Source: Pseudorhodoferax sp047601025 (GTDB lineage: Bacteria; Pseudomonadota; Gammaproteobacteria; Burkholderiales; Burkholderiaceae_C). From it: a stretch of DNA of 64,000 bases. This document shows, one piece after another, positions 29,413 to 38,116 of this stretch. The position numbers and the translations under genes are program-made. Within the stretch, counting starts at the first letter, position 1. Each line of letters starts with the position of its first letter. Below the pieces are notes generated by a model. The model had not been told where the DNA came from. It searched no databases and was given only the letters and a program-made list of their open reading frames with translations. Where the stretch lies: NCBI RefSeq assembly GCF_047601025.1, contig NZ_JASGJZ010000001.1:744001-808000 (forward strand). The letters run 5' to 3'.

Positions 29413-30488
29413 TGCAGGAATCTCCGCATCGCCAGCCCGCACGACGTCAGGTAGGCCGGCGCCTCGCGGCCCAGGCGGGTCACGCGCACGTCCTGGCCGA
29501 TCTCCATGCCGTCGAACGGATTCACCAGGCTGCACGGGAACGAGGTCTGCTGCGTGACCGCCTCCACCAGCCCGGCCAGCGGCGCCGAGCCGCCGGCCAG
29601 CATCACGTGGTCGACCCGGTTGTGCGGCGTGCTGGTGAAGAAGAACTGCAGCGCGCGGCCGATGTCGTGCGCCAGCGTCTCGACGAACGGCGCCAGCACC
29701 ACCTCGGCATAGTCCTGCGGCAGCTCGCCGCTGCGCTTCTTGGCCTCGGCCTCCTCGGGCGAGAAGCCGTACTGGCGCACGATCATCTGCGTCAGCTGCG
29801 CGCCGCCGAACGGCTGGTCGCGGTCGTACAGCACCTGGTCGTCGCGCAGCACGTGCATGCTGGCGGTCATGGCGCCGATCTCGAACAGCGCCACGATGGT
29901 GCCGGCGCCCTTGCCGGGCAGCCGCTCGATCAGCCGGCCCGCGGCCAGCCGCGAGGCGAAGGATTCGATGTCCAGCACCACCGGCTTGAGCCCGGCGGCC
30001 TCGGCCAGGCCCTGGCGGTCCTGCACCTTCTCCTTGCGCGAGGCGGCGATCAGCACCTCCAGGTCGCCGGGCGCGCCGGTGCTGGGGCCGACCACGCAGA
30101 AGTCCAGGCTGACCTCGTCGACCGGGAACGGGATGTACTGGCTGGCCTCGGCCTCGACCTGGAATTCCATCTCCTGCTCCGTCAGCCCGCCCGGCATCAC
30201 CAGCTTCTTGGTGATCACGGCCGAGGGCGGCAGCGCCAGCGCCACGTTCCGGGTGCGGGTGCCGCTCTTCTTGACCAGGCGGCGCAGCGCCTGCGCCACC
30301 TCGTCGAATTTCTCGACGTTGCCGTCGGTGATCCAGCCCGCCTCCAGCGGCTCGATCGCGCAGCGCGACAGCAGCAGCTGGCCTGCCGGATCGTGGTCCA
30401 GCTCGACCAGCTTGATGCTGGAAGAACTGATGTCGATCCCCAGCAGGGGCGCCGGCTTGCGACTGAAGAGCGTCCCCAAAGATATCAA
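29409..30488 (-). CDS. pilM: Type IV pilus actin-like protein PilM
   Basis: Cytoplasmic actin-fold ATP-binding protein that recruits PilN and connects the pilus motor to the alignment complex. Visible features are LLGIDISSSSIKLVEL (phosphate 1), ALPPSAVITKKLVMP, VLDIESFASRLA, TIVALFEIGAMTASMHVL (phosphate 2) and VMLAGGSAPLAGLVEAV (adenosine). The TTG at 30488 gives 359 residues and the usual N-terminus (MISLGTLFSRK), with GGGGG upstream. An upstream TTG at 30554 would add 22 atypical residues. First gene of pilMNOPQ, divergent from mrcA. Confidence 0.94.
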   Translation of the reverse strand: MISLGTLFSRKPAPLLGIDISSSSIKLVELDHDPAGQLLLSRCAIEPLEAGWITDGNVEKFDEVAQALRRLVKKSGTRTRNVALALPPSAVITKKLVMPGGLTEQEMEFQVEAEASQYIPFPVDEVSLDFCVVGPSTGAPGDLEVLIAASRKEKVQDRQGLAEAAGLKPVVLDIESFASRLAAGRLIERLPGKGAGTIVALFEIGAMTASMHVLRDDQVLYDRDQPFGGAQLTQMIVRQYGFSPEEAEAKKRSGELPQDYAEVVLAPFVETLAHDIGRALQFFFTSTPHNRVDHVMLAGGSAPLAGLVEAVTQQTSFPCSLVNPFDGMEIGQDVRVTRLGREAPAYLTSCGLAMRRFLQ

Positions 30489-30771
30489 GCGAAGCCCCCG
30501 AACCGGTCGGAAATGGATACAAATACTGACAAGCGTTTTGAATACTATCAGCAACAGTTTGACGGGAACCGACTCGCGCCCCCGGAATCGGACACGGCGT
30601 TGTCAAAAGCCGACGCGCAGCGGGCCCTTCTGAACGCCGCGGCCGAACGCCCTGGGGGCATGGCCGGGCCCCGGCAGCCACCGCAGCGCCGAGGCAAAAT
30701 GGCGGGCCGCGCACAGACCTCCGGCAGCCTGCGCGACAGCCTTCCAGACCCCGCGCTCCCCTCGAATTCCT
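30489..30771. promoter_or_regulatory. Divergent promoter region between pilM and mrcA
   Basis: About 280 bases with no gene. The part nearest pilM (30515-30565) is clearly more AT-rich than its surroundings and is the likely site of the pilM promoter, although no box pair close to consensus stands out. The mrcA ATG has no evident Shine-Dalgarno. Confidence 0.45.
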
Positions 30772-33165
30772 ATGCCTCCCAAGCCCTCTTCCGGCACCTC
30801 CTCCAAGGCCGGCTCCGCCGCCGCGCGCAAAGGCCCCCTGGCCCTGGCCGGGCGCGTGCTGGCCTGGGCGCTGGCCATCGCCGCCGCCGGCGTGGTGTCG
30901 CTGGTGCTGCTGGCCGCCGTGGCGCTGGCCGTGGCCTATCCCAACCTGCCCGACATCTCCGACCTGGCCGACTACCGGCCCAAGCTGCCGCTGCGCGTGT
31001 ACGCGGCCGACGGCGCGCTGCTGGGCGAGTTCGGCGAGGAGCGCCGCAACCTGATGCCGATCACGCAGATCCCCAAGATCATGAAGGATGCCGTGCTGGC
31101 CATCGAGGACGCGCGCTTCTACGAGCACGGCGGCGTGGACTACAAGGGCGTGCTGCGCGCGGCCGTTGCCAACCTGGGCCGCTTCAAGAGCCAGGGTGCC
31201 TCGACCATCACGATGCAGGTGGCGCGCAACGTGTACCTGTCCTCCGAGAAGACCTACACGCGCAAGATCTACGAGATCCTGCTGACCTTCAAGCTCGAGC
31301 ACCTGCTCTCCAAGGACCAGATCCTGGAGATCTACATGAACCAGATCTTCCTGGGCAACCGCGCCTACGGCTTCGCGGCGGCCTCGGAAACCTACTTCGG
31401 CAAGCCGCTGCAGGACATCACGATCGCCGAGGCCGCCATGCTGGCCGGGCTGCCCAAGGCGCCGTCGGCCTACAACCCGATCAGCAACCCGAACCGCGCC
31501 CGCACGCGCCAGCTCTACATCATCCAGCGCATGCAGGAGAACGGCTTCATCACCGCCGCGCAGGCCGAGGCCGCCAAGCACGAGGAACTGCACATCCGCC
31601 CGCCCAGCGAAGGCCTGCGCGTGCATGGCGAATTCGTCGCCGAGACGGTGCGCCAGCTGATGTACGCGCAGTACGGAGACGCCACCTACACCCGCGGCCT
31701 GAACGTCTACACCACGCTGTCCTCCACCGACCAGATCGCCGCCTACAACGCGCTGCGCCGCGGCATCATGGATTTCGAGCGGCGGCAGATCTACCGCGGC
31801 CCCGAGAAGTTCATCGAACTGCCGCGCGACGCCGCCGAGATGGACGACGCGGTCGACGACGTGCTGCAGGAGCACCCGGACAACGGCGACGTGCTGTCGG
31901 CCGTGGTGCTGGAGGCCGGCCCGAAGCGCGTGCTGGCCGTGCGCGGCAACGGCGACCGGATCGAGATCACCGGCGAGGGCCTGCGGCCGGCGCAGTCCGG
32001 CCTGGCCGCCAGTGCGCAGCCCAACGTCAAGATCCGCCGTGGCGCCGTGATCCGCGTCGTCAGGACGCCCAGGAACACCTGGGAGATCACCCAGCTGCCC
32101 GAGGTCGAGGGCGCCTTCGTGGCCATGGACACGCACACCGGCGCGGTGCGCGCGCTGGTCGGCGGCTTCGACTTCCAGAAGAACAAGTTCAACCATGCGA
32201 CGCAGGCCTGGCGCCAGCCGGGGTCCAGCTTCAAGCCCTTCATCTACTCGGCCGCGCTGGAGAAGGGCTTCACGCCGGCGACCCTGGTCAACGACGCGCC
32301 GCTGTTCTTCGACGCCGGCTTCACCGGCGGCCAGCCCTGGGAACCGAAGAACTCCGACGGCCGGTTCGACGGCCCGATGACGCTGCGCGCCGGCCTGGCC
32401 AAGTCCAAGAACATGATCTCCATCCGCGTGCTGCAGGCCGTGGGCCCGCAGAACGCGCAGGAGTGGATCACGCGCTTCGGCTTCGAGGCCGAGCGCCACC
32501 CGGCCTACCTGACGATGGCGCTGGGCGCCGGCTCGGTCACGCCGATGCAGCTGACGGCCGCGTATGCGGTGTTCGCCAACGGCGGCTACCGCGTGAACCC
32601 CTGGCTGATCGCCAAGGTCACCGACCACCGGGGCCGCACGCTGGTGGAAACCACGCCGCCGGTGCTGGACGAGAACGTGCGCGCGATCCCCGCGCGCAAC
32701 GCCTTCGTGATGACGCAGCTGCTGGGCGAGGTGACCTCGCGCGGCACGGCCGCCCGCGCCCAGGCCATGCTCAAGCGCCCGGACGTGTACGGCAAGACCG
32801 GCACCACCAACGACGCGATCGACGCCTGGTTCGCCGGCTACCAGCCCACGCTGGCGGCCGTGGCCTGGATCGGCTACGACCAGCCGCGCAACCTGGGCGC
32901 GCGCGAGTCCGGCGGCGGCCTGTCGCTGCCGGTGTGGATCAGCTTCATGGAGCAGGCCCTCAAGGGCGTTCCGGTGAGCCAGCCGGCGCCGCCGCCCGGC
33001 GTGGTCAACAGCGGCGGCGAGTGGTTCTACGAGGAATACGCGCGCGACACCGGCGTGGGCAGCCTGGGCCTGGATGCGGCGCTGCCGGCGGCCAACGGCA
33101 GCGCCGCCGTGGCGCCGCCCCCCGCCGAGGAGCGCAACCGCATCCTGGACCTGTTCAGGAACTGA
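30772..33165 (+). CDS. mrcA: Penicillin-binding protein 1A
   Basis: A 797-residue bifunctional class A PBP that polymerises and crosslinks peptidoglycan at the inner membrane. It has a basic N-terminus, one membrane helix (about 24-56), and a GT51 glycosyltransferase domain with E112 in AIEDARFYEHGG plus GASTITMQVARN, KILEIYMNQIFLGN-like and GKPLQDITIAEAAMLAGLPKAPS. The OB-like insert follows, then the transpeptidase domain with S485-S-F-K488, the SKN motif and K675-TG. Divergent from the pil operon, as in other proteobacteria. Its end overlaps the convergent cyaY by 11 bases. Confidence 0.97.
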   Translation: MPPKPSSGTSSKAGSAAARKGPLALAGRVLAWALAIAAAGVVSLVLLAAVALAVAYPNLPDISDLADYRPKLPLRVYAADGALLGEFGEERRNLMPITQIPKIMKDAVLAIEDARFYEHGGVDYKGVLRAAVANLGRFKSQGASTITMQVARNVYLSSEKTYTRKIYEILLTFKLEHLLSKDQILEIYMNQIFLGNRAYGFAAASETYFGKPLQDITIAEAAMLAGLPKAPSAYNPISNPNRARTRQLYIIQRMQENGFITAAQAEAAKHEELHIRPPSEGLRVHGEFVAETVRQLMYAQYGDATYTRGLNVYTTLSSTDQIAAYNALRRGIMDFERRQIYRGPEKFIELPRDAAEMDDAVDDVLQEHPDNGDVLSAVVLEAGPKRVLAVRGNGDRIEITGEGLRPAQSGLAASAQPNVKIRRGAVIRVVRTPRNTWEITQLPEVEGAFVAMDTHTGAVRALVGGFDFQKNKFNHATQAWRQPGSSFKPFIYSAALEKGFTPATLVNDAPLFFDAGFTGGQPWEPKNSDGRFDGPMTLRAGLAKSKNMISIRVLQAVGPQNAQEWITRFGFEAERHPAYLTMALGAGSVTPMQLTAAYAVFANGGYRVNPWLIAKVTDHRGRTLVETTPPVLDENVRAIPARNAFVMTQLLGEVTSRGTAARAQAMLKRPDVYGKTGTTNDAIDAWFAGYQPTLAAVAWIGYDQPRNLGARESGGGLSLPVWISFMEQALKGVPVSQPAPPPGVVNSGGEWFYEEYARDTGVGSLGLDAALPAANGSAAVAPPPAEERNRILDLFRN

Positions 33166-33484
33166 AGCGCACCGGCTGGCCGGCCTGGGCGCTGGCGTCC
33201 TGCGTCAGCTGGGCGAAGAACTCGGCCCCGCCCTTGGTGTCGCGCCACTGCCCGTCCTCGAACCGGTAGTGGTAGCCGCCGGACTGGCTGGCCAGCCAGA
33301 CCTCGTGCAGCGGCTTCTGCAGGTTCACGACGATCTGGCTGCGGTTGGGGAACACCAGCGTGACCATGCCGCCGACGCGCTGGTTGTCCAGGTCGGCGTC
33401 GCTGGTTTCGTTGATGCGGTCGCAGCCGGCTTCCACGGCCGCCAGCAGGCGTTCGGCGCGGTCCATGAATTCGGGGTCGGTCAT
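33155..33484 (-). CDS. cyaY: Bacterial frataxin CyaY
   Basis: A 109-residue iron-binding protein that modulates IscS in Fe-S cluster assembly. The acidic first helix (MTDPEFMDRAERLLAAVEAGCDRINETSDADLDNQRVGG) and the sheet MVTLVFPNRSQIVVNLQKPLHEVWLAS...GGYHYRFEDGQWRDTKGGAEFFAQL are diagnostic. It is divergent from lptM with only 10 bases between the start codons, so the two promoters must lie within each other's genes or overlap. Confidence 0.95.
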   Translation of the reverse strand: MTDPEFMDRAERLLAAVEAGCDRINETSDADLDNQRVGGMVTLVFPNRSQIVVNLQKPLHEVWLASQSGGYHYRFEDGQWRDTKGGAEFFAQLTQDASAQAGQPVRFSS

Positions 33485-33494
33485 AATTTCAGGG

Positions 33495-33728
33495 ATGTCG
33501 AGGGTGAAGAACATTCTAGGAAGCGCCATCTTGGCACTGCTGGCCGCAGCCTGCGGGCAGAAGGGCGATCTGTACTTCTCCCAGGATCCGGCCGCCGCCA
33601 ACCGCGCCTCGCTGGTGCAGTCGCTGCGGCCGTCCATGCCGGCGTCGGCCGCCTCGGCGCCCGCGGCGGCACAGCCGCTGCCGGCGCTCGAACCGGCCAC
33701 TCCGCCGCTGCCGCTGCCCGGCAGCTGA
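33495..33728 (+). CDS. lptM: LPS translocon maturation chaperone LptM (YifL-like lipoprotein)
   Basis: A 77-residue lipoprotein. A signal peptide ends in LLAAAC with the lipidated C20, followed by the family block GQKGDLYFSQDP (GxxGPLxxP type) and a Pro/Ala-rich tail. LptM helps mature the LptDE outer-membrane LPS translocon. Position between cyaY and lysA is the conserved one. ATG at 33495 with AGGG upstream. Confidence 0.88.
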   Translation: MSRVKNILGSAILALLAAACGQKGDLYFSQDPAAANRASLVQSLRPSMPASAASAPAAAQPLPALEPATPPLPLPGS

Positions 33729-33857
33729 AGCGGCTGAAGGCGCGCGGCCGGGCAGTCCTTCAAATCCATGGCCGCGAGGCCGCACGACCTTGCGTGATGC
33801 ATGGCCACCCGCACGGCGGCTGCCTATGATCCCCGGATTCCCGTCCACCCCTTCGCC

Positions 33858-35150
33858 ATGACCGACTCGCCCCTGCCCGGCCACCCCCAGATCCACTACC
33901 GCGACGGCGCGCTGCACGTGGAAGACGTGCGCGTGGCCGACCTGGCCGCCCTGCACGGCACGCCGCTGTTCGTGTATTCCAAGGCCGCGATGCTGGCGGC
34001 GCTGGCGGCCTACCAGCGCGGCTTCGCGGGCCGGCGCGCCCGCATCTGCTACGCGATGAAGGCCAACTCCACGCTGGCCGTGCTGCAGCTGTTCGCCCGC
34101 GCGGGCTGCGGCTTCGACATCGTCTCGGGCGGCGAGCTGGCGCGGGTGCTGGCGGCCGGCGGCGATCCGGCCAAGGTCATCTTCTCCGGCGTCGGCAAGA
34201 CGCGCGCGGAGATGCAACAGGCGCTGGTGCACGGCATCGCCTGCTTCAACGTGGAGAGCGCGGCCGAGCTGGACGTGCTGAACGAGGTCGCGCTACAGGC
34301 CGGCCGCACGGCGCCGGTCAGCATCCGCGTGAATCCCGACGTGGATGCGCAAACCCACCCCTACATCTCCACCGGCCTCAAGGGCAACAAGTTCGGCGTC
34401 GCGCACGACGAGGCGCTGGCGCTGTACCGCCACGCCGCCGGGCTGGAGGGCCTGCGGATCGTCGGCATCGACTGCCACATCGGCTCGCAGATCACGCAGG
34501 CGTCGCCCTACCTGGATGCGATGGACCGCGTGCTGGACCTGGTCGATGCGATCGAGGCGGCCGGCATCCGGATCGAGCACATCGACTTCGGCGGCGGCCT
34601 GGGCATCGACTACGGCGCGCCGGACGGCACCGAGCCGCCCGGCGCCGACGGGCTGTGGCAGCAACTGCTGGCCCGCCTCGACGCGCGTGGCTACGGCGAG
34701 CGCCTGCTGATGATCGAGCCCGGCCGCTCGCTGGTCGGCAACGCCGGCCTGTGCGTGGCCGAGGTGCTGTACCTCAAGCCCGGGGGGCAGAAGAACTTCT
34801 GCATCGTCGACGCCGCCATGAACGACCTGCCGCGGCCGGCCATGTACGAGGCCTACCACCGGATCGTGCCGCTGGCGCTGCGCCAGGATGCGCAGGCCAC
34901 CGCCTACGACGTGGTCGGCCCGGTCTGCGAGAGCGGCGACTGGCTGGGCCGCGAGCGCACGCTCGCGGTGCAGCCCGGCGACCGGCTGGCCGTGCTGTCG
35001 GCAGGCGCCTACTGCATGAGCATGGCCAGCAACTACAACACCCGCGGCCGCGCGGCCGAGGTGCTGGTCGACGGACGCCGCGCCACGCTCATCCGCGCGC
35101 GCGAGGACGCGCAGGCGCAGATGCGCGGCGAGACGCTGCTGCCGGACTGA
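33858..35150 (+). CDS. lysA: Diaminopimelate decarboxylase LysA
   Basis: PLP enzyme of fold type III that makes L-lysine from meso-diaminopimelate. The 430 residues include the PLP lysine K68 in CYAMKANSTLAVL, GFDIVSGGEL, HIGSQI, the phosphate-binding IDFGGGLGIDY, EPGRSLVGNAG, and the partner-subunit motif GPVCESGDWLG. The ATG at 33858 matches usual N-termini; an in-frame ATG at 33801 would add 19 residues. Its last 62 bases are overlapped by msrQ on the other strand. Confidence 0.95.
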   Translation: MTDSPLPGHPQIHYRDGALHVEDVRVADLAALHGTPLFVYSKAAMLAALAAYQRGFAGRRARICYAMKANSTLAVLQLFARAGCGFDIVSGGELARVLAAGGDPAKVIFSGVGKTRAEMQQALVHGIACFNVESAAELDVLNEVALQAGRTAPVSIRVNPDVDAQTHPYISTGLKGNKFGVAHDEALALYRHAAGLEGLRIVGIDCHIGSQITQASPYLDAMDRVLDLVDAIEAAGIRIEHIDFGGGLGIDYGAPDGTEPPGADGLWQQLLARLDARGYGERLLMIEPGRSLVGNAGLCVAEVLYLKPGGQKNFCIVDAAMNDLPRPAMYEAYHRIVPLALRQDAQATAYDVVGPVCESGDWLGRERTLAVQPGDRLAVLSAGAYCMSMASNYNTRGRAAEVLVDGRRATLIRAREDAQAQMRGETLLPD

Positions 35151-35733
35151 AGCGGCGCCACAGCCGCCACAGCCATAGCGCGCCCACGATGGCGGCATAG
35201 GCCGCGACTTCGGCGAAGTCGTTCTTGCCCGCGCGCATCCAGAAGAAGTGCAGCAGCGCCAGGCCGGCCGCCGCGTAGACCAGCCGGTGCAGCGCCTGCC
35301 AGCGCCGCCCGCCCAGCGCCTTGACCGCGCGGTTGGACGAGGTCGCGGCCAGCAGCGTCAGCAGCGCCAGCGCCGCGAAGCCGGCCAGGATGAACGGCCG
35401 CTTGGCGATGTCGGCGGCGATGTCCGGCACCTCGAAGCCCATGTCGAACCAGGCGTAGCACAGCAGGTGCAGAACGGCGTAGAAGTACGCGAACAGCCCC
35501 AGCGGGCGCCGCAGCCGCGCCAGCGCCGGCCAGCCCGCGAGCACGCGCAGCGGCGTGACGGCCAGCACGATGCACAGGAAACGCAGCGTCCAGTCGCCGG
35601 TCGCGCGGATCAGGTGCTCGGCCGGGTTGGCGCCCAGCCGGTCCGCGAACGCGCCGAACACCAGCCAGCAGAACGGCAGCAGGCACAGCGCGAACACAAC
35701 CGGCTTGGCGGCCGGATGCAGCAGCGCCTTCAC
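35089..35733 (-). CDS. msrQ: Heme-binding membrane protein MsrQ
   Basis: A 214-residue inner-membrane b-heme protein (ferric-reductase-like fold) that passes quinone-pool electrons to MsrP. It has about six membrane spans. Candidate heme histidines include H93 in YAVLHLLCYAWFD and H148/H161 in ALHRLVYAAAGLALLHFFWMRAGKNDFAE. It starts with GTG one base after the msrP stop. The basic Ala/Arg-rich C-terminus is unusually long and runs antisense over the end of lysA. Confidence 0.92.
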   Translation of the reverse strand: MKALLHPAAKPVVFALCLLPFCWLVFGAFADRLGANPAEHLIRATGDWTLRFLCIVLAVTPLRVLAGWPALARLRRPLGLFAYFYAVLHLLCYAWFDMGFEVPDIAADIAKRPFILAGFAALALLTLLAATSSNRAVKALGGRRWQALHRLVYAAAGLALLHFFWMRAGKNDFAEVAAYAAIVGALWLWRLWRRFSPAAASRRASAPARPRARG

Positions 35734-35734
35734 G

Positions 35735-36733
35735 TCAGAAGTTCTTCGCCAGGTCCATGCCGGCGTAGAGCTGGCCGACCTGCGGCTCGTAGCCGTTGAA
35801 CAACAGTGTCTTGCGCTTCTTGCTGAACAGGCCGTCCTCGCCGATGCGGCGTTCGGTGGCCTGGCTCCAGCGCGGGTGGTCGACGTCGGGATTCACGTTG
35901 GAATAGAAACCGTACTCGTGCGCGGCGGCCTTGTTCCAGGCCGTCGCCGGCTGTTTCTCGACGAACCGGATCTTGACCAGGCTCTTGGCGCTCTTGAAGC
36001 CGTACTTCCAGGGCACGACCAGGCGCACCGGCGCGCCGTTCTGCTTGGGCAGCACCTCGCCGTACATGCCGAAGGCCAGCAGCGTCAGCGGGTGCATGGC
36101 CTCGTCCATGCGCAGGCCTTCGGCGTAGGGCCACTCGAGCACGCGCGAGCCGACGAAGGGCATGGTCTTGGGATCGGCCAGGCTCAGGAACTCCACGTAC
36201 CTGGCACCCGGCTGCGGCTCCACCTTCTGGATCAGGGCCGACAGCGAATAGCCGACCCAGGGGATGACCATGGACCAGCCCTCGACGCAGCGCATGCGGT
36301 AGATGCGCTCCTCCTGGGCCGAGAGCCTGAGCAGATCTTCCAGCGCGTACGCGCCGGGCTTCCTGACCAGGCCCTCGATCTCCACGGTCCAGGGCGAGGT
36401 CTTCAGCGTGTGGGCGTTGCGGGCCGGGTCGGACTTGTCGGTGCCGAATTCGTAGAAGTTGTTGTAGCTGCTCGCATCCTCGTACGAGGTCGGCTTCTCC
36501 ATGGTCATGGCGCCGGCCACCGCGGAGCGCGCGCCCGGCAGCGGCGCCAGCCTGTGCGGCCGCGCGACCGGCTGGGCCAGGGCCGCGCGAGCGGCCCAGC
36601 CGGCCAGCGCGGCGCCGGCCGCACCGCCGGCCATCCAGCGCATCAGTTCGCGCCGGCCTGCATGCACGCGCCGCGGCGTGATCTCGCTGGCATGGGGATG
36701 GATGAAACCGTCGGCGTGGGTCCAGATCAGCAT
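35735..36733 (-). CDS. msrP: Periplasmic methionine sulfoxide reductase catalytic subunit MsrP
   Basis: Molybdopterin enzyme that repairs oxidised methionines in periplasmic proteins. A Tat-type leader is present (AGRRELMRWMAGGAAGAALAG). The Mo-binding cysteine lies in IYRMRCVEGWSMVIPWVGYSLSALI. Other family blocks are NNFYEFGTDKSDPARNAHTLKTSPWTVEIEG and FVGSRVLEWPYAEGLRMDEAMHPLTLLA. The ATG at 36733 follows GGAGC at good spacing; an earlier start is less likely. Paired with msrQ. Confidence 0.96.
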   Translation of the reverse strand: MLIWTHADGFIHPHASEITPRRVHAGRRELMRWMAGGAAGAALAGWAARAALAQPVARPHRLAPLPGARSAVAGAMTMEKPTSYEDASSYNNFYEFGTDKSDPARNAHTLKTSPWTVEIEGLVRKPGAYALEDLLRLSAQEERIYRMRCVEGWSMVIPWVGYSLSALIQKVEPQPGARYVEFLSLADPKTMPFVGSRVLEWPYAEGLRMDEAMHPLTLLAFGMYGEVLPKQNGAPVRLVVPWKYGFKSAKSLVKIRFVEKQPATAWNKAAAHEYGFYSNVNPDVDHPRWSQATERRIGEDGLFSKKRKTLLFNGYEPQVGQLYAGMDLAKNF

Positions 36734-36775
36734 GCGAAGCTCCTGCGGGTGCGCCCGTTTCGGACCCATACGTGG

Positions 36776-38116
36776 TCAAAGCGTTCCGTAGCTGTGCAGG
36801 CCCGACAGGAACATGTTGACGCCGAGGAAGGCGAAGGTCGTGATGGCCAGCCCCGCCAGCGCCCACCAGGCCGCCACGGTGCCGCGCAGGCCCTTCATGA
36901 GCCGCATGTGCAGCCAGGCCGCGTAGTTGAGCCAGACGATCAGCGCCCAGGTTTCCTTGGGGTCCCAGCTCCAGTAGCCGCCCCAGGCCTCGGCAGCCCA
37001 CAGCGCGCCGAGCACGGTGGCGATCGTGAAGAACGCGAAGCCGACGGCGATGGCCTTGTACATCACGTCGTCCAGCACCTCCAGCCCCGGCAGCCGGGCC
37101 GCGATGCGCCGGCGGCCGAGCAGGATGCCGGCGACGATCAGCGCCGAGACGCCGAAGTACACCGCCCAGTAGCTGCTGACGCCCTGCACGCCGCCCTGGC
37201 GGAACACCACCGGCTCGAAGCACAGCACCACGCCCAGCAGCCACAGCGGCGCCAGGCGCCACCAGCGCGTCTCGCCGGCCTGCTGCTTGATCAGGTAGGC
37301 GAAGGCCACCATGGCCGCCAGCGCGAAAGTGCCGTAGCCGACGAAGTTGGCCGGCACGTGCAGCTTCATCCACCAGCTCTTGAGCGCCGGCACCAGCGGC
37401 TGGATCTCGTGCGCCTCACGCACCACCGTGTACCAGAGCAGGAAACCCACCGCCGCGCTGATGACCAGCAGCACGAAGGCGCCGAGCGCGCGCGTGCGGT
37501 ACTGGGCCTCGAAGTACAGGTAGAAGGCCGCCGTCAGCCAGCAGAACAGCACGAACACCTCGTACAGGTTGCTGACCGGGATGTGGCCGATGTCCGGGCC
37601 GATCTGGTGGCTCTCGTACCAGCGCACCATGCTGCCGACCAGGGCCATCGTGACCGCCGCCCAGGCCACGCGCGAGCCGATCAGCTCCAGCGACGCCGCC
37701 GGGTTGCGCGCCAGCATGCCGGCCCAGTAGAACGCGGTGCTGACGAAGAACAGCATGCTCATCCACAGGATGGCCGACTGGCTGGACAGGAAGTACTTGA
37801 GCCAGAACACCTGGTCGGCGCGCGCCAGGTCGGCCTGCCCGCCCGACTGGTAGGAGGCGATGGCCAGCAGCGACAGGCCGGCCACGACCAGCATCAGCAC
37901 GCGCAGCGGCCGCCAGAACCAGCCCAGCCAGACCAGCGCCGGCACGGTGCCGGCCAGGATCCACTTCTCGTAGACGTCCATGGCCGCGTGGTAGCGCGCG
38001 AAGGCCAGCACGCCGCCGGCCACGGCCAGCAGCGCGAACAGCCAGTCGAACCAGCTGCGCCGGGCCAGGAAGCCCTCGTTCAGGACCAGGGTGTCTTCGT
38101 GCGTGATGGTGTTCAT
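36776..38116 (-). CDS. ccsB: Cytochrome c biogenesis protein CcsB (CcsA/ResC type)
   Basis: A 446-residue multi-span inner-membrane protein of System II cytochrome c maturation. It handles heme export and ligation together with ResB. The tryptophan-rich heme-handling WWD motif is seen as WAAEAWGGYWSWDPKETWALIVWLNYAAWLH. External histidines flank it (HVPANFVGYGTFALA; YAAWLHMRLMKG). The ATG overlaps the resB stop by 4 bases. Confidence 0.95.
   Translation of the reverse strand: MNTITHEDTLVLNEGFLARRSWFDWLFALLAVAGGVLAFARYHAAMDVYEKWILAGTVPALVWLGWFWRPLRVLMLVVAGLSLLAIASYQSGGQADLARADQVFWLKYFLSSQSAILWMSMLFFVSTAFYWAGMLARNPAASLELIGSRVAWAAVTMALVGSMVRWYESHQIGPDIGHIPVSNLYEVFVLFCWLTAAFYLYFEAQYRTRALGAFVLLVISAAVGFLLWYTVVREAHEIQPLVPALKSWWMKLHVPANFVGYGTFALAAMVAFAYLIKQQAGETRWWRLAPLWLLGVVLCFEPVVFRQGGVQGVSSYWAVYFGVSALIVAGILLGRRRIAARLPGLEVLDDVMYKAIAVGFAFFTIATVLGALWAAEAWGGYWSWDPKETWALIVWLNYAAWLHMRLMKGLRGTVAAWWALAGLAITTFAFLGVNMFLSGLHSYGTL

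Noticed and set aside
28816..32628. A 1270-codon minus-strand frame running from pilN into mrcA
   Set aside because: Everything before the pilN GTG start is antisense to mrcA or out of frame with pilM.
29607..33269. A 1220-codon plus-strand frame over pilM and mrcA
   Set aside because: Out-of-frame reading of mrcA and antisense of pilM; Arg/Ala/Gly-rich with no domain.
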